Shown one piece after another: positions 9,776 to 22,703 of a stretch of DNA of 64,000 nucleotides (its first letter is position 1; every line of letters starts with the position of its first letter). The position numbers and the translations under genes were made by a program. The stretch covers positions 1 through 64,000 of the forward strand of contig MU385911.1 in the NCBI GenBank assembly GCA_022497145.1, read 5' to 3'. The stretch is from Rostrohypoxylon terebratum. Lineage: Eukaryota; Ascomycota; Sordariomycetes; Xylariales; Hypoxylaceae. The notes beneath the pieces are model-generated. The model was not told the DNA's origin. It was given only the letters and a program-made list of their open reading frames with translations, and did not search any database.

Positions 9776-12700
9776 GGCGGTAACGGTGTGGCCCAATCGG
9801 GGCGGAAGCACGCGCGCGACAGGGCGCAACCCTAGGGAATCCGTGGTGAAGGTGTTTAAAAGGTTCGGTGGGAATGATGCTAAATGTTGCGAAAAGGGCG
9901 AAAGTGTTGAGTTGGTGATGCGCTAAGTCGTAACCTTATAAAATCAAATACGTAGGTGTAAACGGTTGTAGGTAGCTTTCGAGACCGTTGAAACAGCTGC
10001 TTCTAGTCCTGAGCTAGGACCTAGAAGAGCGCAAATGTTTTGAAAGGGGGGGATGGAAGAAGAAAAAAAAGAATGACAAGAGTGGAAATTCACAATTCAA
10101 AAGATAATGGTAGGGGTACCGAATAATAATATTCAAAGAGAAAAGAATTCCAAAAAGGTTAATATGATACCAAAGTCAACCTTGAACGAGGGACCAAACT
10201 TAGAACAAAGGTACGCGTGTAGAAGAAATCGCGGGCTAGAAAGATGATATGTGACGATGGGCGGGTAGTGGGGGCTGTGAGTTTCAATCGAACGAGGTAC
10301 AACATAAAATTATTTTAGTGTCAACCCTAGCTTAAGTACCATCCAGTATAGCCTAAGTACCAGATTACCAGATATTTCCAAACTGGAAGCAGCCCTGGAG
10401 CCCTGGAGCACTTGAGTGTAGCAGCAGCAGCGTTCAACGTTGTAGCGTATACCAATGTATACTAATGTATAGGCGTATCGGTGTATAGGTAATGTCAATC
10501 TGTAATTTCCTGGACACGCAAAAGATGCGAACGCAACGTCATGGAAACTTTAAAAACGTAAACATAAATCATAAAGATGGATGAAGAAGGGAAGGAGGAG
10601 CAGGAGGAAACGGTAGTAGAAATAGGTGACTTTTTAAAGTTGAGATAGAAATTTCTACTAGGTAATCGACAGGGGGATCTCACAGAGCTGGAAGTCCTGG
10701 AAAAAAACGACGTTGGAACATCGTTTTCTGAGGTTATACTAGGTAGGTATATGCATTTAAATATGCATGTAGGGTGCATCGACTCTTACTGGTTGACCTC
10801 TCTAACTGGTCTAGTAGTCCAGCGTCCAGCGGTTCACTTTCGATACATGCACAAATATACATCCACATGTACAAACCTTCTAGGTAGTAGGTAATAGGTA
10901 GTAGGTAGTAGGTTATGGATGTATGTAGGTCTGGTAAATAGGTATTCTACTACTATGTATGTACACCGGCCTCACGTCCATCAACCTTGTATGGACACTT
11001 ATGTACAGTACAACGTGCTTGGTTATATAGCGATACTCTAAGGTACAACGCATCCTACATAGTAGAGATCCTAGAGAGGTGCATCAAATATCCTAGCATC
11101 CATCTCGGAGAAGTGGTATGTGGGTCCCTCAAGCAGCCAAGCGCTACCTAGCTAGCGCTATATGTATTGTACTATACTACCTATATGTAGGTACCTACAA
11201 TCTTCCAAGGTTTGGAAGTTCCTAAACGTTCCAATATTCCCTGGAAGGTCCATTGTACCCACTGTGCAATTACCGTCCATGCGCTCTCCTAATCTGTCCC
11301 CAGACTTCACAAGACCCATAACGTTCAACTTGAGTCTTAGGACCTAAGACTTAGGACCTAGGTTTAGGTACTTACCAGTCTTACCTACTTACTAATAGCA
11401 AAGCAACAGCTACCGGTTGAACTAAGAACCTTGGACACATTAATGTTATTTTAGTTTTATTCTTCTCTTTATTTATATTCGATTCACCTTCATCATTAAC
11501 ATCAATAACAATCGAGATTTTTAATAATGAATAAATTGGCGGATTGAGTACAAGGTCTTAGCCAAGAAAAGTCGCTGGTGAAGAAACCGAAGAAGAAAAA
11601 AAGTTCTGAAGCATCGAGCCATCTCCGTCTCGGACAGCAAGCAGTCTCGGGAATGGTACCACCAATATAATGACACACCCGACGATGGCCTTGTTGCTTG
11701 ACCCGTCCACTTGGTGACAAGTGGATTATCTTTTGTAAGGCTTCGGGAGGGCCCCCCCATCACCTGAGAATCCAGCCCCACTGGTATAGCGTCCTCAGTC
11801 CCGATGCAGAGGATCGTGTTTCCCTGATGGTGACACAATGCTTGAGGTGAGGTATAGGTACTAGTACAAGATCTTGTAATCGAGGGACATCTCGAGAGGG
11901 CTTCCAGATTGTGGGACGCAGCAGAAACATCAGCTAACCCTCGAGTCTAGACTCTACCCGACTTATAATCGTCTCAATAGCCGCAGTCGTCTGTCTATGC
12001 TATCATAGGTCCAGACACTAACGTGGAACAGGAGTCAGGGAGGAACTACCATATGCGTAGCATTTACTGCTGACAGCATCTTACCGCCAGTTCTAGTGGC
12101 ACATTATCTCCGTTGCTTACCTGGACATCCTCTTCGGTACTGCAGTGTATCTCAGGAGAGCGCAGCATGTTACACGACTAGACGACTTACATTTATCTAT
12201 AAACGCGCATTACCGAGGCGTCAAGGTCAGATGGCTAAATAATACACCGACTTGTGTGCATCGTACTTAAGATATAAACAAACCATTACGTCGAGGGGGG
12301 ACGTTAGACGCATCCAAGTAGAGTACCCCCTTGAGAAACATCCCCTTAATGCGCTGTCATGAAGCAGTCACGAAGTGCGACCTAGAAAAGCGGTACCAAC
12401 AGGGAATCTAGAGTTGCTTAAGCAGATTCCCGAGAACGTGCGTCACTTTGCGATTGAGAAATTGCCTCCTACGACTAGTCACCTCGACGTCAGATCATCA
12501 GACTGTCTTGGATAAGGCTCCGTACGGCACAAAGTCACTGTACATTCTTCGCTTCCAACAACTCCCAACACCTCTCATCGCTTCCACCAATAGCTGGCCA
12601 CTCGCGATCCCTTTTAGGATAATCAACGACCCTGGTATCCGCTCTCCGCAAGGTTTCCCTTGTACTCCCAGCAGGTAACCAAGAGGTACGTAATGCGATA

Positions 12701-13190
12701 CTTCTCGTCAAAAGCTACTATTTACATTTCTTACTCATAATCAGAAACTTTAGTTTTCCGATCTGATAGTATCACTAAGTTCATAATGGTGCTGACAGGA
12801 AAACGCGTAAGATTATCAATATACAAGTTATCCTAACCAGGTCTTGGATTCCAGGGGAGTGGTTATTCCTTTGTAACCACAAACACCATGACGATGCATT
12901 TACACCTACTTCTGTGAGCCTTGAGTATACTCAATAAAAGCGCGAAGTACTAATCAGGGTGGACGACTTAAAGCCTCGAACGTGTCACTTGCAAGGAGGA
13001 TGGAGACGGCAGTTGGGACTTGACTGGATTATCTGCAGATTCCATCCGGTATATGACATCTTTACTGAAAATAAAGCCGCCTATGGGTCTCGTTCAAATT
13101 GGAAACACGTCTTCCCATCGCGGGGCACCGAACCATAGCGGTGGGACGGTTGCGATGGAGACCATAACCTGCTAGGAGTACATGTTCATC

Positions 13191-13211
13191 CTGGACATCC
13201 CTGATGTCCAG
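13191..13211. repeat. Inverted repeat, 9-bp stem, 3-nt loop
   Basis: CTGGACATC, then CCT, then GATGTCCAG form a perfect 9-bp stem. It lies inside the gene desert, 43 bp from a 16-bp perfect palindrome. Function unknown. Confidence 0.6.
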
Positions 13212-13253
13212 CGGTGTACCTACGAAGTACTCGTCGCCCGTTGTACCATTGGA

Positions 13254-13269
13254 TGCATCTGCAGATGCA
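13254..13269. repeat. Perfect 16-bp palindrome
   Basis: TGCATCTGCAGATGCA equals its own reverse complement. It could be a dimeric protein binding site or chance. It lies in non-coding DNA. Confidence 0.6.
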
Positions 13270-16200
13270 ACTAGGCCATTCCTCTCGAATCATTATTGCA
13301 TATGAAAATAACATGCAGCGCAATCTGCTTCCCACTCCAGCATCTCGTTACGAGCCTACCTGCGTTCTTCGTAGGTAGCACCACACATGCGGGCCCTTAT
13401 TCATATATTTCACCATCACAATCGGGCAGCCCGCAATTCCTCTCAAGTAGCAGTCAAATTCATCTTTAAACGAGGTCTGATGCCATGTGTTCACGACGAT
13501 CATCAGCCAACTCACTTAGGCGAGACCCCAGCACATCTAGCCCTCATAATATCTACATATAGATTGGGTACCTTGTTTTTACATCCGAGCTAGAGGTAGT
13601 GAGCTCCACAAGCCATTAACCTATTATTGCAAGTATAGGTTGAGTAAAGACATACGTCGAACCTCATATGCACGAGAGAGCAGCCAGGATTCGTCGCAAA
13701 GCTTAGCCTATTACGAAAATCAGCACTGTGATATTATGACCTAAAGACCGTGCATACCTAGTATCTTAAGGTGTACTTATTATCATATCGAGGTACTATA
13801 GGCAGGTACATACCCCTAGATTTAAGTGACTTCACACGACCTGGGTTTAGTCCTCACGGGGAAGAGTCCTGTCACGGAGACCAATCAAGACAACGGTATT
13901 GAACCCGACACTACGGAACGCAATTAACTCAAATCTTGGCGCGCCCCACTAGTTAGAGAGCTGTGTTGGCAATTGTCTCGGGTCAGAATTCTTTAATGAA
14001 GACATAGAGAAGGCTCTCGGTTGCCAGGAAGGCTTCCAACAAGTTACGGGCCTCGCAACCCGTCCGAAATAACTCGTGTTCTACATGTATTAGACACATC
14101 GAAACAAAATAGACATCCTCACGTCAGGAAGAATGCAGATGGTGGGCCTTACTTCCTTCCTCCATCAGTGAGGCATTAGCGGGATGTCTCTCAAGTCACC
14201 CCTGTCTTCGGCCCGGTATTTGGTCGTTGAGAACTAAGCCTGGGCCGACAAGGGCATGGCTAGCCGATCCGACAACTCAGTCCAGCCAATCCGAACCCTC
14301 AGAGGTACCTACCTAGGCAGGTATGCTACTACTACTATGTATGCACCGCTGTTCCGGCAAAAATCCATGCCAGGTTCCAACCTAGCTGAAACGATCAGTC
14401 AGGCTTAGCAGGCTTTGCAGGCCATGTCGATCGCTGTTGTGTCCGCGATTCGTATTTTCCGAATTTTCACTCTACGCGGTTTCGGTTTCGGACAACACCA
14501 CGAACCACTCACGAACCGCTCCCGATCCCGACGTACAAAATCTGCCGTTCTAATTTTACCTGTCAGGCTGGGTTTCCAATGGCATGTTTGATCATTTTAT
14601 TTTCATCGGTCCTTCAACTATGATCGTACAACGCTCGTCTACTTTGGAACCACCTCGATGTCATCCTATTGGACGCCGAGCGAGCGAGCTGACCTTGCAA
14701 CGGCCGGCTGCAGGATCAAATGACTGGACCGGTCTTGGTATCTCAGACCGCAAAGATGCTGTCGGGTAATTCCCGGGCAGCCTGGTACCTGCATTCCTAC
14801 AGCCAGCAAGATAGATCTCGCAGAAAGCAGAGAGGGAGCTGCGATGACCCGTCTCAGTATGTATTGACTTGCGTTCACTAACGCCTGTCAGATGCTTATA
14901 AAATTTACAATCTAGCATACACGAGTGGTACGGCTACATGTTACTCTGCCAAGAGCATTTGATACTTGGGAGGACGGCGTTCTCACGTTCCAATTACCAC
15001 GCGCCGAGACATATGTATCTCCTGTGTGTCTTGCCTCATGATCAACAAATTACCTAGAAAAGGGTCCGTTATCATGATTACAATTTACTCCATCGACCCC
15101 ATAGACTTTGTTGTGTTCAAATTATCTTGAACTGGTTGTTACTGCTGGACAAATCATCACAGAGCGCTTCCCTCGGCAAAAAAGATTTACTGCTACACCT
15201 TCCTTGATGCTTCTGGCTAAGCTATATTACTGCTAAATTTATTTGGGAAAGCCATGTCACCAGGTACATTTCCCCAAGACTTACAGACACCTCTTCATCC
15301 AATTGACCGCTCGTTATACTAGACTAGCATACATACACATGTACATCATGTCGCAGTCCTAAAACCTACGCAAGGATGGCAATTAGCCCGAGACAGGAAT
15401 AGTAAGAGACTATGTGTATCAGCTGCCATCAACTGATCGAACCGCCCATTGTTGACAAGTGGCCAGCCAGCCGGAATTTTAACAATTTGCTAGCAATTAC
15501 GGGTCTACCGGGTATAACGACCAGGTAGAATACCATGCACGAGGCGAGGATTCTTGCAAATCATAATTGCCGTCGGCGAAGAAGGTTGCATCAATCTCCC
15601 AACTTAGGACCGGGTCCCGAAATCAAATCCCGTAATAATGCCTGTCTGAATGATAGAACGGACCTTTAACTTTACGTCTCACCGCTCGCGCATTCGTTAC
15701 CAGATTGTCGGGTTAGCTAAATTTCACTTTGCCCACATTTTTTTCTCTTCATCCGCTGATCCCGCACTTCCCGCCTGTTTTGCCACCCTCGCCGGCTTAC
15801 GTACCGATACATAATCTTTTTGTTCGGATATTAACATGACGAGGTCTAAAGAAGCCAGCTAGATGGATTCGACAAAGGATTAGACTAGGGATGGAGGAAA
15901 TCCCCGTTTTGAGAGAAACAGATCGGAATCTCCTAACTCCCAACATCAATGTCAGCCGGCGAGCTCTTTTTTTTCGGCACATCATTCAACTACTATACTA
16001 CAGTAGACAGCCCTTACACAAACTCGCTTCCAAGTTCCATCTCGCCGTTACGTAAAGAAGGGATATTCAAGCACCCTTGGAATCTGTACTATTATGTATC
16101 GTCACCCCTGCTAGTCATCTCAACAAAGGTCACACGAGAACACTAGACCTAGCGATCATCTGCTGTGAGCCGCATGTCGCAGACGCCACATCTTCACCAG

Positions 16201-16495
16201 AATCCTGACCGATCTATTCTAGCCTATGGAAAAAGTTACCGAAGGTGAGACTTGCATTCGCACTCACCTATATCCCGGCCACATAGCAGCATATCTTGTT
16301 ACATCTTGCTACAACTTTCGCACAGCTGAATGTACAAACCCCTCCCCCCACGCCGTCATGCTCGATCCTTCAACCATTTGACGGATCCTAAAAAGTCCTA
16401 GGGGTCCTACATAAATCCACATAAAAACTCATTAGGGAAAAAATCCTACAAGTTCATGTGCTAATCAGTTTAAGCTCGGGTTATAATCCGTTTTG

Positions 16496-16511
16496 AACAA
16501 GCATGCTTGTT
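16496..16511. repeat. Perfect 16-bp palindrome
   Basis: AACAAGCATGCTTGTT equals its own reverse complement and lies in the 9.6-kb desert. No associated gene is visible. Confidence 0.6.
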
Positions 16512-18078
16512 TTAATACGTCAAGGATAGGTAAGTGCTGCACTTCTAGGCAAGGATGCTGACTCATCTAGGGAGCCGTGGCGCATTTGCTAGCTATACCA
16601 ACTAAAAATGGAGTAGGGGAGCGACCCAACGCCACGGTACCCAATGACAATCTAGCTATGATAACATCATGGACAGCTTCAAAACACGAAGAGCCTTCAC
16701 CCTTCCTTGGTTTCGGGGCGTCGACCATATACAGTTACTCGCGACCAATTATTACATATACCAATCCACGTGTAGTCACCGACTCCTCCCGAGCTTTGAG
16801 CCCAACGCAAACTAGTTCCTCGAGCCACGAAGTCATGATTGCCATACCCGGCAAAAGTTGCTCAATATAGCTGTTCAATATACCCCTCAGCTCACAATCG
16901 ACACAGCGCTATAACATCTATAGCATATCACTAAGGCGTTGGTAAGACTTATGATGCGGACTCCACCCGAGGCCCGACCACCCGGCCACCGGAACCAACA
17001 CACATAATACCTAACTCCAAAAGGACGGATATCCATACACCACCGAGGCGAGCTTCCACATGCGACCTAGTTCTTCCTCAGAAGGATGACTAAATGTTCA
17101 CGTGTTAGCATTGGCAAGTCTTATATCAACGGCGTAGGACCCGGTCGACAGACCCACGTGTCAGACCGATACTGCTTTAGCTGCGTAAAGATCTCCAGGA
17201 TTCGGCATACCGCTCTAGGAATTAGACGACAGCTCACCCAGAAGGCTGTATAGTAGGCCGCCTCCATATTTTATCAATACATATTATCGTCCCCTTGGAA
17301 CCAGCCTACTTCATAAAGTTCTAGTTAACCGGACCGGAGTCATACTCCCGGCGCCTTCGGAATAGCACTTCCGTCTCGCGGCATTAAACCTACCATGAAA
17401 GTTCCTATCTGAGGCCAGATATGGCATTCTCACTGAACATCTATGGAAATAACAGAGGGAAACCTCGTATATCGACCAACTCATGGTCCATAGTTCGAAC
17501 TAAGAAACGCACATACATCACTAACGTTGTTTAACTTAACATATCGGGACTACAAGCCGTAGTTACATCATTGTAAGCCAAGTGACTCCAAGTGCTTCTC
17601 TGGATGAACTAACACTGGCCATGCTATACACGTAAGTACTACCAGGTTCTAACCGACAATGTTCATACATAAGCATAATGCGATTGTAACAACATGTCTT
17701 ATATTTTCCATCGTGCCAGAATATATCCACGATCCCATTTTCTTTTCTTACGGGATCACTCCCATCTTGCCGCAACTATTTTTTCTAGCCAAGCCTCCCA
17801 AAAAGAGGCGTAGGTTCACTAATACCTACTTATAGGATCATGCATTGAAACCGGCCCTCAACCACATCCTTTTACGGTATATCAACTTCGAGAGGCTCCG
17901 CCGTTTATTCAATGTACTTAATTGATTAATTAAGACATTATTAAATATCGAATAGATTGTCACCAACGCTCTTCCTAGATATGTGCCTATGCACCTACCC
18001 ATATACCGGGTTTCTGGGAAGGGAGTGAGGATATATGATGTATACCTAGTAGGTATCCAATAGGCATCCGAGCCGTAG

Positions 18079-18090
18079 CTAGGTACCTAG
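18079..18090. repeat. Palindrome CTAGGTACCTAG
   Basis: A perfect 12-bp palindrome, one of many TACCTAGGTA-like words scattered through the intergenic DNA of this window. Confidence 0.55.
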
Positions 18091-18642
18091 AGGATGAAGT
18101 GCGCAATCTAAAAAAGCACCCTGCGTAATGATCTACCTGTCACTTTTAAGCCGTCCCAGGAGTTCGGGTCGGGTATACGGTATACTTTGATGATGTGATG
18201 TGATAAGTACTTACCTAGTAGTAAGATAGGGGTAGGTAGGTAGTCACAAATCTTAGTAATCCATACCTATCCCATGGTAGCGTTACCGTCCCCTTTAAAT
18301 CCTAGCAAATGGTTATGCGTACCCAAACCCCCCTTACCTGGGCTGAGTTTGAGAAAAGCAAAAAGCTATCGGAAGTTTTCTACCAATTGAAAACGAATCT
18401 ACTGCGATTCCGCATGGGTTATCATACCTTATCACCCCCTTCTATCAGAAAGATCCTATGTACCTCTCTCATTGAATGAGCTGACGAAGTTATCCTATTC
18501 TTCATCTCTCCAACCTACCCCCCGAATATCACGAACTCACCAGCTCCTAGGCTCCTAGATGTAAGACAAGAGGTAAGCAAGCAAGAACATCTTACAAGCG
18601 TAGAGCTTCCTCACCAAATCCAACCCATTCATCCTGATCCAA

Positions 18643-18660
18643 TCCGGTCCGGTCCGGTCC
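18643..18660. repeat. (TCCGG)3 microsatellite
   Basis: Three and a half tandem copies of TCCGG in non-coding DNA upstream of nothing recognisable. Confidence 0.6.
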
Positions 18661-19369
18661 CATATCCGCGCTTACCCACCCACCCTCCATCCCCTCTCAC
18701 ACAACGCTCACCTAAGACTTAAGTACCTATCTTCGTCATCACCTTACCCTAAGCCATAAAGCCACTACTTATCCAGAAGTTGGCGTCAGCAAGCCCATCA
18801 CACCAGCAGCAGCAGCACCACAAATCACTAAAACCGTCACCGTAGAAATCATTAAAAAAAAGCATTTAGCAACAAGTATCTGCCTAGTAGTAGTAGTACA
18901 CGTTATCCCAGCCAACCAGCCGCACCGAGCACAGCGCGCCGGAGACCGAGAAATATCCCTCGCCCACCGTAACGTCCACTATTTGCTTGCTTGTTTACCC
19001 CGTTCCCGCTACCGAGAAGCCAGGTCGGTTCGTCGCGAAGGAGTGGATCGGCACGAGTATGAGCGAGGTATTTTTTTTAATAAAAAAAAACAAGCAGAAA
19101 ATGTCTACCAACGTCCCATGCCAGCCGTAATCACAAATCAAACCTAGTGTATGAATACTTGCTCATTGTTTTTTTTCTTGTTTCCTTGATCAATACCGAG
19201 TGCGACTAGAATTCACTTCCTGTTCCCGATTTGCGTGCTGCGAGTCGCGACGCAGAGGTCGAGGATCGTTGAATCGACTTGAGGTAGGCAGTATCTGCCC
19301 TCAAATGACGAAAATGGAATCATGTCTTGTACAACGTAACGCGAATAACGAGAGAAGAACGTCCGGCAA

Positions 19370-21322
19370 CTACCATTCGTACTCGCCAGTTGCCTTATGA
19401 AAGACGTAATCCTTACCGTTCACGCTAAGGACACCATCCTTCAAGACGCACTTCCTGTTTGGCCGTGAGTAAATGCAACTCGAAACATATATATATCAAA
19501 AGGGCAAGAAAAAGGGTTGTTTACCACTTGTTCTTGACGCGCTGGACCTTGTCATACATGCAGAGCATGATCTGGCCACCGTCCTCATCTTCGTCTTCCT
19601 CTTCGGGGTTATCGTCAGGATCATCGAGGTCAGAGTTTATGGCATCTTCATCTTCATCTTCGTCTTTCATGTCATCGTCCGCACCAGGGCCGTCGAACTG
19701 CGAGGGGCCGCCAGGGGCTGGTGCGCGATGATGCGCAGCACTAGGCTTACCCTTGCCCGCACGCTTGAGGGGTACCATCAGACCACCACCTTCCATAGCT
19801 TTCGCCTTGGCCGCAATCTGGGCATGAAGCAAGTTGTCAATTTCAACTCTACCCATCTCTACGTCTCCAGCTTGATCGCGGCGCATGAGCACTCCAATGT
19901 GGCCGTCAGCATCGCTTGCACCATCCACCTGAGGCTGAGGAGGCCTCTGACCATTCTGCATCTGGGCACGTTGCTGCTGAGCATTCGGAGGCATGGTGGC
20001 ACGATACTGCTGAGGATGACCTCCAGCTTGGAACTGAGCAGAGTAGTTCTGCGGAACAGTTTGGCCACCAGGTCTCTGTGCGTTTTGCGGCTGGCCGTTG
20101 TTGAAGTTCTGCTGGAGCTTATTAATCGAAGCCGCGGCACGTTCACCATACAAAGACTGTAGCTGCTGAGAGACGCGCTCTTGAACCACGTCCGAACCGC
20201 CTTGCTGAGCAGCCTGAGGGAAGGAAGGCGGACCTTCCAGACCGGGCTCCGTCTTGACACCTGGCTCAGACTTGATAGTTTGATCTCTAGAAGGTTGGGA
20301 TCCAGGCATAGTCAAGCCTTGTGGCTGGGGCGCATGTTGCTGGTTATACGAAGCACCGTTCGTAGAAGCTTGGGGGGTGGGTTCAGGCGCTGGAGTAGGC
20401 TGAGATGCAGCCGCGGCAGGGGCAGGAGGGTCCACCTTGGGATCCCAGGGAAATACTGCCAACTGCTGCTGCGACAACTTCTTCTGCCATCCCTGATTGA
20501 AGAGCGTTAGTTAACTAATCCCATCTATGAATCCATGACGTCTGAAACAACGAAACGACAACATCAAATTGATATCGTAGTTTTGTAGTTACAAAAGATA
20601 CTGATGAAAACGTGAAATATGGGGCTTTCAATGAACCAGACGAGTAGACGGTAACGGTAACGGTAGACAAGCATGCATATAGGTAATGATCTCGGAATAT
20701 GAAGGAGAGAGACATATTCATGTGACGAGTGAAATATTGGAAGTGGAAATGGAAATGATTGTAAACGTGCACAGTAAGTGGCACGTGAGTGGACTAGCAT
20801 CCAACCAAAGAACCAATCAAAAGTGACGTGAGTCACAAGGAGGTTGAGGTTTGCAGTGGGCGCAGAGGGATAAAAAGCCCAAATAGTGCCTGCCCGCCCC
20901 TCACAAAATCCGCCAATTCTCACCACCCTCGGCCGCGCCTGCCAGCGCATGCCTTGCCTGATAAGTCATGGCAACAAAAAAAAGTTGTCTCTCGACTCAT
21001 CACATTCAGGAAAATATCCCCCCAAAATCATTCAATATCGGATATGAAAAAAAGGGAAAAATAAAAGAAAATCTATCATATTGATAGATCTGATGGTAAT
21101 GTAATATTTATTGATGATTGGAGCTGACCGAAGGGAGGAGGAAGCGGTAGAGAGGTAGAGGTGGAAAGGCGAAAAAGAAAACAAAATATCGTGATGACTC
21201 ACCCTTCTAAGTTCTTCCAAAACGCTCTCTTCCACGCCGCCTTCTTCGAAATCGAGTCGCGATGCATCTAACACATCATTGATGATCTGCTGATAGACCT
21301 GTCCGACCTGCGAATTCGACAT
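19370..21322 (-). CDS. TOA1: Transcription initiation factor TFIIA large (alpha/beta) subunit
   Basis: Three exons on the minus strand, 21203-21322, 19525-20492 and 19370-19454, encode 390 residues. TFIIA binds TBP-DNA and stabilises the RNA polymerase II preinitiation complex in the nucleus. Residues 1-55 (QVYQQIINDVLDASRLDFEE, then VLEELRRGWQKKLSQ) form the conserved helical-bundle domain. A long Gln/Pro/Ala-rich linker follows, then a strongly acidic run (DDDMKDEDEDEDAINSDLDD). The C-terminus forms the conserved TBP-binding beta-barrel: GGQIMLCMYDKVQRVKNKWK in one exon and VLKDGVLSVNGKDYVFHKAT in the next. The last intron is 70 nt (19455-19524). The first intron is 710 nt (20493-21202), far longer than the others here, yet the exon junction RR-GWQKKLS is exactly the conserved one, so no exon is missing. 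Confidence 0.93.
20782..20835. promoter_or_regulatory. Motif cluster inside TOA1 intron 1
   Basis: Within 54 bp are an E-box CACGTG (20782-20787), a CCAATCA (20813-20819), a CRE-like TGACGTGA (20824-20831) and an overlapping TGAGTCA (20829-20835). TGASTCA is the core recognised by Gcn4/CPC1-type bZIP factors, and TGACGT-type sites bind CREB/ATF-type factors. A TATA-like ATAAAAAG lies 35 bp to the right at 20871-20878 on the + strand. Each motif is read directly; a regulatory role (intronic enhancer, internal or antisense promoter) is inference. Confidence 0.4.
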
Positions 21323-22703
21323 TTTGGATGATCGAATCTAAAATTGGGTACCGGAATAGGCGATTGTAAGGAACGCGATAAATCGGGTAGCGGTTCGGGT
21401 TACATAAAAAGTCTTAGGCGATGTATGAGCGAAAGCAAGAGTAGAGGAAATATTCACGATAGTCGATAAGTCGATATCGCGAAGTTGCGTCGCTGCGAAA
21501 TGGCGAATGGAGGATATAGAAGCCGAATGCGGCAGCCTCAAGGTTGTGAAGGTCGTAGCGTAAAATGGAAATGGGTGTAAAATGGTGTAAAATGGTAGCC
21601 CGTAGCCCAGCGGCAGAATGGTAGAATGGCTGGTTTCAATTGCTGGAATAAATTCAAGGTCGGTAACGAAACCCCAGCAATCGCTTCCAAAGCCCAGATT
21701 CCTCCCCGTGCGCCCTCGTTAATTCCTGTCAAAACGTAACTCTACAGCTTTTCTGATTGCTATGCACCGATTCGCATAATATTTCTCGCGGTTTCGTGCT
21801 GTTGCAGCGCGTTGGGTTAACCGCACAATGTTAGAAGTCGGTGATGTTCTCGCGAAGTTCACCTGAAGGAGCGTAGTTTGTTAATACATGTGGAAGTGCC
21901 GCGTCTTTGATTACCTAAGACTACCTAAACTGTACTAACGCCAAACTAAGATAAGATAGTTACTGTGCCGCCACTGGCAGACTGGGTACTCTAGGTTACG
22001 TGGTGGCAGGTGCTTCCACTATTAAGCACTGTCAATAATGTCACTAATACGGGGAAGGATGCACCTAAGCATGTACCTATAATAAAGGAAGTCACAGTGC
22101 TGTGTGCCAGTGTTCGCAAGCACCTGGCATCTCACGCCAAATCAGGTAAAAATGAGGTAATACGTACAGTACAGCAGTACTTACCTCCTCGATGAACAAC
22201 CCAATGTTCATCTACAAGTATTAATCGACGCCGTAAGCTGAATCACCGGTATCGCAAATCGCAAATCACAAATCACAAGGCACAATGAAGTGATCACAAG
22301 GTTTTCTGAAATGCAATTGAAGCTCAAACTAGACATAACTCCACATCCCTTCGATTCGAGATGTAGACTCAGCATCCAGTCATCACTGCTTCATGCTTAA
22401 TTAATAGTACCTAATGCAACCTGATACCCGTAAACACCCATTATGACCCTTTTTTATGATACAATGGATCCCTCATATGAGTCTCAATCTTTATACCTTG
22501 CGTGACAGATGACAGGCGTTATCATTTCGTAGCTCATGACCAACTCCTATCCGGATGGAGACCTATCCACGGTCGCAGGATGCGGATAACCCCAACGCCG
22601 CGCTGAACGGACACCAAATGCAGTACCAGAGATGCCAGAATAAAATTGTGATACCTACTGTTCTTGTTTGCGATCCTGACATTGGCTAGATCTGCATGAT
22701 GAT
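21323..22703. other. Intergenic: TOA1 upstream / CDC20 3' region
   Basis: About 1.4 kb separating two minus-strand genes. No gene found. The nearest upstream ATG on the TOA1 strand is only about 80 nt before its start (21405), unlike the long ATG-free leaders of several other genes here. Confidence 0.55.

Larger units (their letters stand above)
9776..19369. other. 9.6-kb gene desert
   Basis: No gene could be supported between the laeA-like start and the TFIIA 3' end. The first 527 nt (9776-10302) lack ATG on the laeA strand and are probably its leader and promoter. Further in, stops are frequent in all six frames; the longest stop-free frames are under 110 codons and unrecognisable. The composition is balanced and CA/TG dinucleotides are common, so it does not look heavily mutated by RIP. 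Perfect palindromes (13254-13269, 16496-16511, 18079-18090), a hairpin (13191-13211), a (TCCGG)3 repeat (18643-18657) and TAGGTA-rich tracts near 10880-10920 are the visible structures. Confidence 0.55.

Noticed and set aside
16577..16870. 97-codon frame in the gene desert
   Set aside because: It begins with GTG, shows no domain and has no splice partners.
10303..19369. RIP-mutated transposon as explanation of the desert
   Set aside because: CA and TG dinucleotides are common and TA is not extreme; I saw no terminal repeats and no reverse transcriptase or transposase motifs.
20564..20950. 128-codon minus-strand frame inside TOA1 intron 1
   Set aside because: It lies wholly within the intron, and the flanking exons join at the conserved TFIIA position, so no extra exon is needed.
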